From UBA1794 sp031552405 (GTDB taxonomy: Bacteria; Bacteroidota; Bacteroidia; Bacteroidales; Bacteroidaceae): 64,000 nt of DNA. Of this stretch, positions 16,962-24,859 are shown in pieces (position 1 is the first letter of the stretch; the number at the start of each line of letters is the position of its first letter). Position numbers and translations under genes: made by a program. The notes beneath the pieces were generated by a model. The model ran no database searches, was not told the origin of the DNA, and worked only from the letters and a program-made list of their open reading frames with translations. The stretch covers positions 62,001-126,000 of the forward strand of contig JAVBMN010000026.1 in assembly GCA_031552405.1 (NCBI GenBank). Direction: 5' to 3'.

Positions 16962-17653
16962 TACAGTTAGAAGGCATTACCAAAAGCTTCGGCTCTTTAC
17001 AAGTACTGAAAGGTATTGATCTCTCCATAGAAAAAGGAGAAGTAGTAAGTATCGTAGGCCCCAGCGGTGCTGGTAAAACCACCCTGTTACAGATTATGGG
17101 TACCCTGGACAGGCCCGATTCCGGACAGATCCGGTTCAACAATACGTCTGTGGAAAAGCTCAAAGAGAAAGAACTCTCTGCTTTCCGTAACAAAGAGATA
17201 GGCTTCGTATTCCAGTTTCACCAACTCCTTCCGGAGTTTACAGCGCTTGAGAACGTGATGATACCGGCATTCATTGCCAAGGTTTCTTCACAGAAAGCAC
17301 GTGAACAAGCAGAGGAAATCTTACAATTTATGGGACTTTCCGACAGGAAATACCACAAACCCAATGAACTGTCGGGAGGAGAATGCCAACGCGTAGCGGT
17401 AGCCCGTGCCTTGGTGAACCGTCCTTCAGTGATTCTGGCCGACGAACCTTCGGGCAGTCTGGATACACACAATAAGGAAGAACTGCACCAGTTATTCTTC
17501 GACCTGCGGAAACAGTTGAATCAGACTTTTGTAATTGTAACGCATGACGAAGGATTGGCAGCTACTACCGACCGTACCATCCACATTATTGACGGATTGA
17601 TTACTTCATCCGGGGACGCACTACGTAATACGCAAACAGAGCTGCAAGAGTAG
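16958..17653 (+). CDS. ABC transporter ATP-binding protein, LolD/MacB type
   Basis: A 231-residue ATPase. The Walker A GPSGAGKTT is at about residues 36-44, the signature LSGGECQRVAVARAL at about 137-151, and Walker B VILADEPSGSLD after that, followed by the H-loop VTHDE. The whole fits the LolD/MacB/FtsE group, which powers lipoprotein release or efflux through a separate MacB-type permease. No permease gene is adjacent. The frame continues upstream inside tcdA, but homology begins with MIQLEGITKSFGSLQVLKGI at 16958, giving an ATGA overlap. Its 3' end overlaps the convergent VanZ-like gene by 53 bp. Confidence 0.88.
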   Translation: MIQLEGITKSFGSLQVLKGIDLSIEKGEVVSIVGPSGAGKTTLLQIMGTLDRPDSGQIRFNNTSVEKLKEKELSAFRNKEIGFVFQFHQLLPEFTALENVMIPAFIAKVSSQKAREQAEEILQFMGLSDRKYHKPNELSGGECQRVAVARALVNRPSVILADEPSGSLDTHNKEELHQLFFDLRKQLNQTFVIVTHDEGLAATTDRTIHIIDGLITSSGDALRNTQTELQE

Positions 17654-17984
17654 CTCCGGTAGCATTGGAGAGGAAATCAAACCAGTCGCCACTGCGATTG
17701 GTAGTAAGATACTCCTGCCCTAACTCAATGCATCCGCTCATCAGAATGGGCAATAACCAGCCCAGCACTACGATCAACCTTAAATTAAACTGTGAACGAT
17801 AATGGAACAAATACTCCAACCACACCACTCCGGCCACTCCGGCATACATCAAGATGTGCACAACTTTGTCTATATTAGGAATCTCGTCCAAATCTGTGGA
17901 AGGCGGATTAAAAAACGACAAATAGAGCACCACAGCCACTATAAGATAAGAAAAGGGGAAGGACTTTGCAAGAATCTTTTTCAT
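17601..17984 (-). CDS. VanZ-like family membrane protein
   Basis: A 127-residue protein with about four hydrophobic segments and the VanZ-like pattern: IPNIDKVVHILMYAGVAGVVWLEYLF, then LPILMSGCIELGQEYLTTNRSGDWFDFLSNATGATLAAL. In this family the K-V-x-H and E-x-x-Q, D-x-x-D-x-x-x-N residues are conserved. The name comes from a teicoplanin-resistance protein, but function in Bacteroidetes is unknown. It has its own -7 box, TATCTTTG at 18011-18004 on the minus strand. It overlaps the 3' end of the ABC ATPase gene by 53 bp, an uncommon convergent overlap. Confidence 0.83.
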   Translation of the reverse strand: MKKILAKSFPFSYLIVAVVLYLSFFNPPSTDLDEIPNIDKVVHILMYAGVAGVVWLEYLFHYRSQFNLRLIVVLGWLLPILMSGCIELGQEYLTTNRSGDWFDFLSNATGATLAALFAYYVVRPRMK

Positions 17985-18003
17985 CTAACCAATGATTGAG
18001 CCG

Positions 18004-18011
18004 CAAAGATA
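18004..18011 (-). promoter_or_regulatory. -7 promoter box of the VanZ-like gene
   Basis: Minus-strand TATCTTTG fits TAnnTTTG, 20 bp upstream of the ATG at 17984. Confidence 0.55.
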
Positions 18012-18035
18012 CAAAAACCTACCATACTATGAGCT

Positions 18036-18968
18036 ATGAACTGGAAGGATTTTTACTATTACTCGCGCAAAGAGCGAATAGGGATCATCGTGCTCCTCAT
18101 CCTGATAACCTTTGGTTTAGGAACACTAAGCATCCTCTCCTATTGTGAACGGCAAGAGCGGAAGTACCTGTTGGAGAACGATTCCGCACGAAAAGCAGCC
18201 AACGATTCTCTTCAACCCACACCCTCTTACAATAAAAACAGGCAGGGATACCAAAGCAGCGATCGTCTTCCACACCGCGAGCCGGAATATTTCTTCTTTG
18301 ACCCTAACCGTACCGACTCTACCGACTTTGTCCGCATGGGATTCTCTCCGTTTACTGCACGCAACATTATGCGCTACCGCTCCAAAGGAGGTGTATTTCA
18401 TGAGGCGGATGCATTGGCACGTATATACGGATTGTCCGAAGCCCAATTCACCGCCGTTCGCCCCTACATCCAGATAAGTAGGGAATATGAGCGAAAGACT
18501 ACTACACACCCTCTTTCCAAACCGAAAGAAGCTACCACACCCTATACTCATATCTATCCCCGCCAGCCTAAATATCCGCCCGGAACAGTAGTCGATCTTA
18601 ATACCGCAGATACCACCTCTCTAAAGATGATCCCCGGTATCGGCAGTGCTACCGCCCGGAAGATTATAGCGTACCGTACCCGGTTGGGAGGGTATTATAC
18701 CACAGCCCAACTGGAGGAGATTCGTCAGTTGCCGGACTCTCTGCTCAAATGGTTTCAGATCATCGAGACTCCCCAGAGAGTTCTGCTCATCAATCGTTTC
18801 AACGCAGAGCAGCTGGCCGCTCATCCCTATTTAAATTTCTACCAGGCCAAAGTAATAGTCGAATACCGCCGTAAACATGGAAACCTGCACAGTCTGAAAG
18901 AACTTTCGCTGTATGAAGAGTTCTCGCCTTCCGATCTGGAAAGGCTTACTCCATATGTGCAGTTTTAA
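18036..18968 (+). CDS. Membrane-anchored helix-hairpin-helix (ComEA-like) protein
   Basis: A 310-residue protein with one N-terminal membrane helix (about 14-33) followed by a charged linker and three helix-hairpin-helix modules: about 90-145 (DFVRMGFSPFTARNIMRY), about 185-240 (DLNTADTTSLKMIPGIGSATARKIIAYR), and about 250-310 (NFYQAKVIVEYRRKHG). The second is the classical ComEA-type DNA-binding motif. It is predicted to lie in the periplasm, held at the inner membrane, and could bind DNA, as ComEA does during uptake. No competence genes are adjacent, so that role is inference from the domain. Confidence 0.85.
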   Translation: MNWKDFYYYSRKERIGIIVLLILITFGLGTLSILSYCERQERKYLLENDSARKAANDSLQPTPSYNKNRQGYQSSDRLPHREPEYFFFDPNRTDSTDFVRMGFSPFTARNIMRYRSKGGVFHEADALARIYGLSEAQFTAVRPYIQISREYERKTTTHPLSKPKEATTPYTHIYPRQPKYPPGTVVDLNTADTTSLKMIPGIGSATARKIIAYRTRLGGYYTTAQLEEIRQLPDSLLKWFQIIETPQRVLLINRFNAEQLAAHPYLNFYQAKVIVEYRRKHGNLHSLKELSLYEEFSPSDLERLTPYVQF

Positions 18969-18974
18969 ACATGT

Positions 18975-19226
18975 GAAGAGTACCCTTCACAGGGTTCACA
19001 CTCGCCCTTCACCCGCAAACCCTTTGTGGGAGAGGCTTTCAGAAGAGGTGAAGGCTGTGAATAGTAAAGCCCTGAAAGTCATGCGCAAGAGTCTGGCAAC
19101 CAGTGCCCACCAGTTTAAAACTGATGCCCACCAGTTTTTCGACTGATGGGCACGAGTTTCAGCCGAACGCAGGCCTGAAGTTCAGGCAAGTCAGGCCTGA
19201 GATTTCAAAAACCAGGCCTGTGTTTT
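18975..19226 (+). repeat. Dispersed ~270-bp intergenic repeat, copy 1
   Basis: In order: paired CCCTTCAC segments, GCAAACCCTTTGTGGG, GGCTTTCAGAAGAGGTGAAGG, then units beginning TGCCCACCAGTTT (19104, 19125) and TGATGGGCACGAG (~19144), then CAGGCCTG cores at 19170, 19192 and 19213. From about 19080 the whole has a pitch of 21-22 nt. Reversed, about 90% of it matches 50762-51035. Open frames through it are not credible proteins because the unit is not a multiple of three. It fills the 272-bp gap between two convergent genes. Confidence 0.85.
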
Positions 19227-19240
19227 TCGCTTATCAGAAG

Positions 19241-20602
19241 CTAAAGTTCTTTCGCCAACAAGGCCAGTTTCATGCTATTGGAGCCTTTAATAAGGATGGT
19301 GTAATCTTCCATCAGAATGGAGGCATGAAGATGGGTTATAAATTCGTGCACATCAGCATAAAGTTCCACTGCCGGATGCGGTGGAGATACTGTGACCGAA
19401 ACGCCCAACTCACGGAAAGCCGCAGCAAATTCAGGGCCTACAAAGACTGCACGATCCAGCTTCCCTTCCGTCACCAACTGCATAATAGCACGGTGCTCAT
19501 CCACAGAAACGGCACCCAGCTCCTTCATATCTCCCAAAATCACAGCCTTACGGGGAGCATCGATGCGCAAGAAATTCTCTACTGCTGCGCGCATACTGGT
19601 AGGATTGGCATTATAGGCGTCAATGACAAGGCGATTGTGAGCGGTTACTTTCAGTTGCGAACGATTGTTGCTGGGGGTATATTCTGCAAGTGCCCGGCAG
19701 ATGGCGGCTGGCTCTACCTCAAAATAAGTAGCAATGGTTACTGCTGCCAATACATTTTCAATATTGTAATCGCCAATCAGGAGAGTGGTCACAGAGTAAG
19801 TTTGCGGATCGCCTTCGCGGCCCCACTCCAAGGAGAGGAAAGGGTCGCAGGCAGTTACATGTCCACTGACTGCCAATGGACTGGCAACTCCTTCTGCAGC
19901 AGGAAGAGCACTGTAATACACAGCATTCAGACCTTGCAACATAGGTTTCAAAAAAGGATTAGATGCATTTACGAATACTGTACTGTGCTGTGGACGCAGA
20001 TACTCATACAGCTCACCCTTCGTACGAATTACGCCTTCAAAGGAGCCAAAGCCCTCCAAATGAGCAGGTGCTACGTTGGTGATAATCCCAAAATCCGGCT
20101 CTGCGATATCTACCAGTTCCTTGATATCCCCGGGATGGCTGGCCCCCATTTCTATGACCGCCAACTCATGGTCGGACCGAAGACGTAGCAAAGTAAGGGG
20201 CACACCGATCTGGTTATTAAGGTTACCTTGCGTATACAACAAGTTGTACTTCGCAGACAAAGCAGCAGCTATAAGCTCCTTAGTGGTGGTTTTACCATTG
20301 GTACCGGTAATCCCGATTATGCGTGTCCCCAACTGCCTGCGATGATACTGTGCCAGTTGCTGCAAAGCCTGCAATCCATCCAGCACAAGTAAGATACGAT
20401 CCTCTTCTGACAAGGCATACTCCGGCTCATCTACCACCGCGTATGCACACCCTTGCTCCAAGGCCTGGCAGGCAAAACGATTACCATTGAAATTCTCCCC
20501 TTTCAGGGCGATAAACAAAGAGCCTTTCGGGCAGTTACGACTGTCGGTAGTAACTCCGGAACATTGTAAAAACGCCTGATACAGGCGGGGAAGAGATACC
20601 AT
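19241..20602 (-). CDS. murF: UDP-N-acetylmuramoyl-tripeptide-D-alanyl-D-alanine ligase
   Basis: MurF adds D-Ala-D-Ala to UDP-MurNAc-tripeptide, the last cytoplasmic step of peptidoglycan precursor assembly. The 453-residue protein has the N-terminal substrate domain with DSRNCPKGSLFIALKGENFNGN, the ATP loop GITGTNGKTTTKELI (about 96-110), EMGASHPGDIKELVDIAEPDFGIITNV, and the C-terminal domain with DAYNANPTSMRAAVENF. All are standard Mur ligase motifs. A minus-strand TATCTTTG box (20638-20631) lies about 30 bp upstream. The gene is convergent with the helix-hairpin-helix gene across the dispersed repeat. Confidence 0.96.
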   Translation of the reverse strand: MVSLPRLYQAFLQCSGVTTDSRNCPKGSLFIALKGENFNGNRFACQALEQGCAYAVVDEPEYALSEEDRILLVLDGLQALQQLAQYHRRQLGTRIIGITGTNGKTTTKELIAAALSAKYNLLYTQGNLNNQIGVPLTLLRLRSDHELAVIEMGASHPGDIKELVDIAEPDFGIITNVAPAHLEGFGSFEGVIRTKGELYEYLRPQHSTVFVNASNPFLKPMLQGLNAVYYSALPAAEGVASPLAVSGHVTACDPFLSLEWGREGDPQTYSVTTLLIGDYNIENVLAAVTIATYFEVEPAAICRALAEYTPSNNRSQLKVTAHNRLVIDAYNANPTSMRAAVENFLRIDAPRKAVILGDMKELGAVSVDEHRAIMQLVTEGKLDRAVFVGPEFAAAFRELGVSVTVSPPHPAVELYADVHEFITHLHASILMEDYTILIKGSNSMKLALLAKEL

Positions 20603-20630
20603 ATCTATACTTTCTTAAGAAAAAACCATG

Positions 20631-20679
20631 CAAAGATAAAGCTAATTGCGTGAAGAACTGATTTATTTGTGTATTTTTG
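20631..20679. promoter_or_regulatory. Divergent promoters of murF and folP
   Basis: Minus-strand TATCTTTG (20638-20631) for murF and plus-strand TATTTTTG (20672-20679) for folP both match TAnnTTTG and point away from each other. Confidence 0.6.
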
Positions 20680-20710
20680 CGTCTGACAATATCAATAAAA
20701 CCACTCTACA

Positions 20711-21586
20711 GTGAGCAGTTTATTCTCAAAGTTAATCAACGTAAACGGCCATCTGATGGACCTTTCCACCCCTCAGGTAATGGGAATCCTGAACGTAACG
20801 CCTGATTCGTTTTATGGCGAAAGTCGTACAGGGACTCCCGATGCCCTATTGCTCCGGGCCTCGCAATTTCTTGAAGAGGGAGCAAGCATACTGGATATCG
20901 GCGCGTACTCTTCACGCCCCGGCGCCGCCGACGTAAGCGAGGAAGAAGAAATAGCCCGCCTCCGTCCTGCCCTGGAGCTTCTATTTTCGCATCATCCCGA
21001 AGCCATAGTATCAATAGACACCTTTCGTGCCCGTGTGGCTGAGATCTGCGTAGAGGAATATGGAGTAGCCATCATCAATGATATATCCGGCGGCGAACTG
21101 GATAGCCGCATGTTCGAAACCGTAGCCCGACTACAAGTGCCCTATATCCTGACACACATCCAAGGCACTCCCCTCACCATGCAGCAAGCACCTCATTACG
21201 AAGATCTCATAAAAGAGATATTCCTGTACATGGAGGAAAAGTTACAACGCCTATATGCCCTGGGAGTGAATGATGTAATACTGGATCCGGGATTTGGTTT
21301 TGGAAAAACACTGGATCACAACTACGAGCTACTGGCTTCCCTACAGGAGTTTTCATTATTTAAAAGGCCTCTATTAGCAGGTGTTTCACGTAAATCCATG
21401 ATCACCAATATGCTAAATGTGCCTAGCGAAGAAGCGCTGAACGGGACCACTGCCTTACATACCATAGCCCTGATGAAAGGTGCGGATATATTGCGTGTAC
21501 ACGACGTAAAGCAGGCGGTAGAAGCAGTAGAGATATGCCAAAAAGTGAAGGCATTCGAACCACAGTCACCTGATATTAACCTCTAA
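20711..21586 (+). CDS. folP: Dihydropteroate synthase
   Basis: FolP joins para-aminobenzoate to the pterin diphosphate in folate synthesis and is the sulfonamide target. The 291-residue protein has MGILNVTPDSFYGES at about 23-37, SIDTFRARVAEICV, IINDISGGELD, DPGFGFGKTLDHNYELL and GVSRKSMI, all family motifs. The GTG at 20711 is preferred because the residues before the ATG at 20756 (INVNGHLM) align with family N-termini. cdaA starts 12 bp after the stop, so the two genes are co-transcribed. Confidence 0.95.
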   Translation: MSSLFSKLINVNGHLMDLSTPQVMGILNVTPDSFYGESRTGTPDALLLRASQFLEEGASILDIGAYSSRPGAADVSEEEEIARLRPALELLFSHHPEAIVSIDTFRARVAEICVEEYGVAIINDISGGELDSRMFETVARLQVPYILTHIQGTPLTMQQAPHYEDLIKEIFLYMEEKLQRLYALGVNDVILDPGFGFGKTLDHNYELLASLQEFSLFKRPLLAGVSRKSMITNMLNVPSEEALNGTTALHTIALMKGADILRVHDVKQAVEAVEICQKVKAFEPQSPDINL

Positions 21587-21598
21587 TCATTTCCTGTC

Positions 21599-22363
21599 AT
21601 GTTTTTCGATTTTGGTGTAAAAGACTTTTTAGACATCCTGCTGGTTACGGTAATCATCTACTACATTTACAAGTTGATGAAATCGTCCGGCTCTATCAAT
21701 ATCTTCGTCGGCGTCTTTGTATTCATAGCCATGTGGCTGATTGTCACCCAGGTGGTGGAGATGCGCCTATTAGGGTCCATCCTCGACAAACTGGTCAGTG
21801 TGGGTACCATTGCCCTCATTGTGCTGTTTCAGGAAGAAATTCGTCGATTCCTCTTCTCAATTGGCCAGCATCAACGCAGCCGCGGAATTATGCGTTTCTT
21901 TAAGAAAGATAAAGCAGAAAGTGATGACAAAGGAAAGTATCTCTCCATCGTAATGGCCTGTCTGAACATGAGCAAACAAAAGATCGGAGCACTCATTGTC
22001 ATGGAACGTGGAGAGTCACTGGAGAAAATCATACGTACAGGCGAAACCATTGATGCACGTATCAGTCAGCGCCTGATTGAAAACGTCTTTTTCAAGAACA
22101 GCCCCTTGCATGATGGCGCTATGGTAATACGCGACCAGCGCATCTATGCGGCCGGATGCATTTTGCCTGTCAGCCACGATCTTAATATCCCCAAAGAACT
22201 AGGGCTTCGCCACCGCTCGGCTCTTGGCATCTCGCAGGAATCAGACGCATTAGCTATTATCGTAAGTGAAGAGACTGGAAGTATCTCAGTAGCACACCGC
22301 GGGCAATTCTACCTGCGCCTTAACGCTGAAGCATTGGAAAGTCTCCTTACAAAAGAGGAGTGA
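21599..22363 (+). CDS. cdaA: Diadenylate cyclase, CdaA type
   Basis: A 254-residue enzyme that makes cyclic di-AMP from two ATP. Three N-terminal membrane helices (about residues 8-75) precede the DAC domain with the catalytic DGA motif (SPLHDGAMVIRD) and RHR motif (LGLRHRSALGI). The layout is that of CdaA/DacA, which sits at the inner membrane with its catalytic domain in the cytoplasm. c-di-AMP normally controls potassium transport and envelope balance. In Firmicutes cdaA is linked to glmM; here it follows folP by 12 bp. It ends 7 bp before the convergent glycosyltransferase gene. Confidence 0.95.
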   Translation: MFFDFGVKDFLDILLVTVIIYYIYKLMKSSGSINIFVGVFVFIAMWLIVTQVVEMRLLGSILDKLVSVGTIALIVLFQEEIRRFLFSIGQHQRSRGIMRFFKKDKAESDDKGKYLSIVMACLNMSKQKIGALIVMERGESLEKIIRTGETIDARISQRLIENVFFKNSPLHDGAMVIRDQRIYAAGCILPVSHDLNIPKELGLRHRSALGISQESDALAIIVSEETGSISVAHRGQFYLRLNAEALESLLTKEE

Positions 22364-22370
22364 GAGAAAG

Positions 22371-23591
22371 TTAGTCTTTTGCCAAAAGAATCTCCGAATA
22401 GATCTCCATCAACCTTTTGGTCACATACGCAGGAGAAGCAATTCTTTGTACATGAGCAGATAAGCTTTCCGGTACATACGATGCTGCAGTACGTACCATC
22501 CGGCACATTGCCTCTGCCAAGGCCTCTATATCCTCTACCGGAACACGGATTCCTTCCGACCCACCTACTACATACTCAGGAATAGGATCTGTACAAACCA
22601 CCGGTATACCTACGCTCAATGCCTCCAACACAGAAATAGACTGTGCCTCTATCCTGCTGGAGATAACAAAAGCATCACTTCTCTGGAGATGGCTATGCAC
22701 CCCCTCACGACCCAATTCCCCCGTAAAATGGATAAACTCCCGATGCCGGCACTGCTGAAGCATGCTTTGGAAATCCGGATGATCAAAACCTCCTCCCACT
22801 ATGGTAAGCCTTACTTCCGGAAATGCCGCACATACCTTATCGAAAGCTGGAAGCAGAATATCATATCCCTTCACATCCCGGTATGCATTCACCGCAATGA
22901 AACGAAACAAACCGGGAGTTTTCGCCTCACCTCCAGTCTGTGAGGGAACAAAGAAATCCGTATCCACGATATTTGAAAGCACCTCAAGCGGTACATCCGT
23001 ATGAAGATAGGTCTTTATCTTTGCCACCTGCTGATCAGATACCGTAAGAATACGCGAAGCTCCATTAAACGCCTTCTCAAGATAAGGGGTATAAAAAGGC
23101 TTAAAGCTATGCTCGGCCAGCTGGGAACGCAACCCAAAGATACCGCGATGTTCCGTAATTACATATGGAATAGCATATTCCTTGCTAAGTACGGAAGCTG
23201 CATATCCCGCCCATGTGCTGCTATGGGCATGAATCAGGCGAGGAATGCCACGATGGGATACATACCGCTTAAAGAGTGCACAAACCCCACGCGTCCAATA
23301 CCGTATATTGGCTTCCTCCATAGCAGGAAACGGATAAGGGTGATGAATACGGCTATAGGTATAAATCCCCTCATCATCCTCTGCCTTGTCACCGCAGGAT
23401 AAAAGGCTGGTAATAGAAGATTGCCTCCACGGAAAAGAGTTATTCACCAACAGATCCGCCCTTACACCGGCACGGTTCAGATGCCATGCCTGTTCACGGC
23501 AAAACTCTCCTCCGAAAGGCAGATACCAGGAAGGAAGGAGTAATACCTCTGCAGAGCTGTTTCCATCAGCTGAATCAAAGCGAACGTTCAT
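22371..23591 (-). CDS. Glycosyltransferase family 4 protein
   Basis: A 406-residue GT-B fold glycosyltransferase. The N-terminal half contains LLLPSWYLPFGGEFCREQAWHL and HAHSSTWAGYAASVLS; the C-terminal half contains VNAYRDVKGYDILLPAF, the nucleotide-sugar region FVISSRIEAQSISVLEALSVGIPVVCTD and EGIRVPVEDIEALAEAM, typical of family 4. It overlaps the flippase gene upstream by 17 bp and is the last gene of the 31069-22371 operon, so a role in an exported polysaccharide or glycan is likely. The sugar and acceptor are unknown. Confidence 0.88.
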   Translation of the reverse strand: MNVRFDSADGNSSAEVLLLPSWYLPFGGEFCREQAWHLNRAGVRADLLVNNSFPWRQSSITSLLSCGDKAEDDEGIYTYSRIHHPYPFPAMEEANIRYWTRGVCALFKRYVSHRGIPRLIHAHSSTWAGYAASVLSKEYAIPYVITEHRGIFGLRSQLAEHSFKPFYTPYLEKAFNGASRILTVSDQQVAKIKTYLHTDVPLEVLSNIVDTDFFVPSQTGGEAKTPGLFRFIAVNAYRDVKGYDILLPAFDKVCAAFPEVRLTIVGGGFDHPDFQSMLQQCRHREFIHFTGELGREGVHSHLQRSDAFVISSRIEAQSISVLEALSVGIPVVCTDPIPEYVVGGSEGIRVPVEDIEALAEAMCRMVRTAASYVPESLSAHVQRIASPAYVTKRLMEIYSEILLAKD

Positions 23592-24849
23592 AACGACTGA
23601 TCAAAGAAGAATACCAGTAATACTGACCTATAAGCATTAATGCAGACACTCCGGAAAAGAGTGCGATAGCCACTTCAAATGACCCCACCCAGACACCAGC
23701 CAGCAACACCAGCACACGCATAACAAGCATACCTATTTCAATCATTAAGGCACGCCCTTGCGAACCGACAATACTGGGGATAGAGGATATAGGCCCACAC
23801 AACAAAGTTAGCAGGAAGAACGGCAACAGAATACGCAGATACAATGTAACAGAGCTCCACCTTTCATCCAAAAACCAGCCTACAACCCAAGGAAGCAGCA
23901 GGTACACAAATATCAGCCCCAAGAGAGAGAGGCCCAGAGTACGCAATGACAGTTTACGTATCACCGTCTGGATAGGTTCCCTGTTACTTACTTTCTGCGC
24001 TATATTTTGAGACAACACTTGTTCCAATGACGAACTGATCAACGTAACAGGACGCAACCCCAACATAATGGCAACCGTAAACACCCCGATTTTATCCAAT
24101 CCAAAAGGCCCTGAAAGCAGCAATACCACTAAGTTGGCCGAGAAATAATTTACGACGGTATGAGGTAAATAGTATTTAGGGAATTTCCGGTGCATCCCGG
24201 AAAGCTCTTTCATCAACACCCAGGGGAAATGAAATAACTCCTTCTTTCCCTTCCGGAATGCCGATGCTGCTAATGCCAAGACATAACTCATCTGATTGGC
24301 CAGGATGAGAGAAAGTGACCCGGCCGACAGTATTCCAAACCCCAGTTTCATGAGGTTGTTACTCACTACCTGTACAAAATTATAAGTAGCGGTACGGGTA
24401 AACTGTTTGTTATAATTAAACCAATAGGTTAATGAAAGCCCTAAAGACGACAAAAAGACCAACAATGGAATCATCTGCGAGTAAGGCAATAGCGCCTCAT
24501 AACCCAACAACGAGAAAAACCAATCATCACCTACCCAAAGAGTCATGGCCACTACCAAAGAGAAGACCAAGTTTAGCAGGAAACATAAATCAAAGACTGC
24601 CGCCGCACGCTTTCTCTCATTCTCCAACAAAATAGCAAACTCATATTTAGCCCCGGCAAACAAAGATAAAAAGCCACTCACAGTAAGGAACAACCCCAAA
24701 ACGCCTATATCATATACTGAATATATACGCGTAATGAATGACAATAATAAGAAAGCGATTATCTGACTAAGCACATTTGCCGATAAGAGTTTTGCACTGT
24801 TCCGCATAAACTCCCTCTGCCAAAGTTCATATATCCATTTTCTTACCAC
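23575..24849 (-). CDS. Polysaccharide flippase / oligosaccharide exporter (MOP superfamily)
   Basis: A 424-residue polytopic protein with about 12 hydrophobic segments (for example LLSANVLSQIIAFLLLSFITRIYSVYDIG at the N-terminus and FTVAIMLGLRPVTLISSSLEQVLSQNIAQKV in the middle), the pattern of Wzx-type lipid-linked oligosaccharide flippases. It would move a lipid-linked glycan across the inner membrane. Its 3' end overlaps the glycosyltransferase gene by 17 bp, and it starts 10 bp after the EnvC-like gene. No polymerase or ligase gene is close by, so this is not a complete capsule locus. Confidence 0.87.
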   Translation of the reverse strand: MVRKWIYELWQREFMRNSAKLLSANVLSQIIAFLLLSFITRIYSVYDIGVLGLFLTVSGFLSLFAGAKYEFAILLENERKRAAAVFDLCFLLNLVFSLVVAMTLWVGDDWFFSLLGYEALLPYSQMIPLLVFLSSLGLSLTYWFNYNKQFTRTATYNFVQVVSNNLMKLGFGILSAGSLSLILANQMSYVLALAASAFRKGKKELFHFPWVLMKELSGMHRKFPKYYLPHTVVNYFSANLVVLLLSGPFGLDKIGVFTVAIMLGLRPVTLISSSLEQVLSQNIAQKVSNREPIQTVIRKLSLRTLGLSLLGLIFVYLLLPWVVGWFLDERWSSVTLYLRILLPFFLLTLLCGPISSIPSIVGSQGRALMIEIGMLVMRVLVLLAGVWVGSFEVAIALFSGVSALMLIGQYYWYSSLISRYERSL

Positions 24850-24859
24850 AAGTTTCCTT

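Noticed and set aside
18913..19146. Small gene after the helix-hairpin-helix gene
   Set aside because: It begins inside that gene and continues into the dispersed repeat; the 21-22 nt units break any reading frame.
19103..20188. 361-codon open frame opposite murF
   Set aside because: It is antisense to a clear MurF with all motifs and starts inside the repeat.
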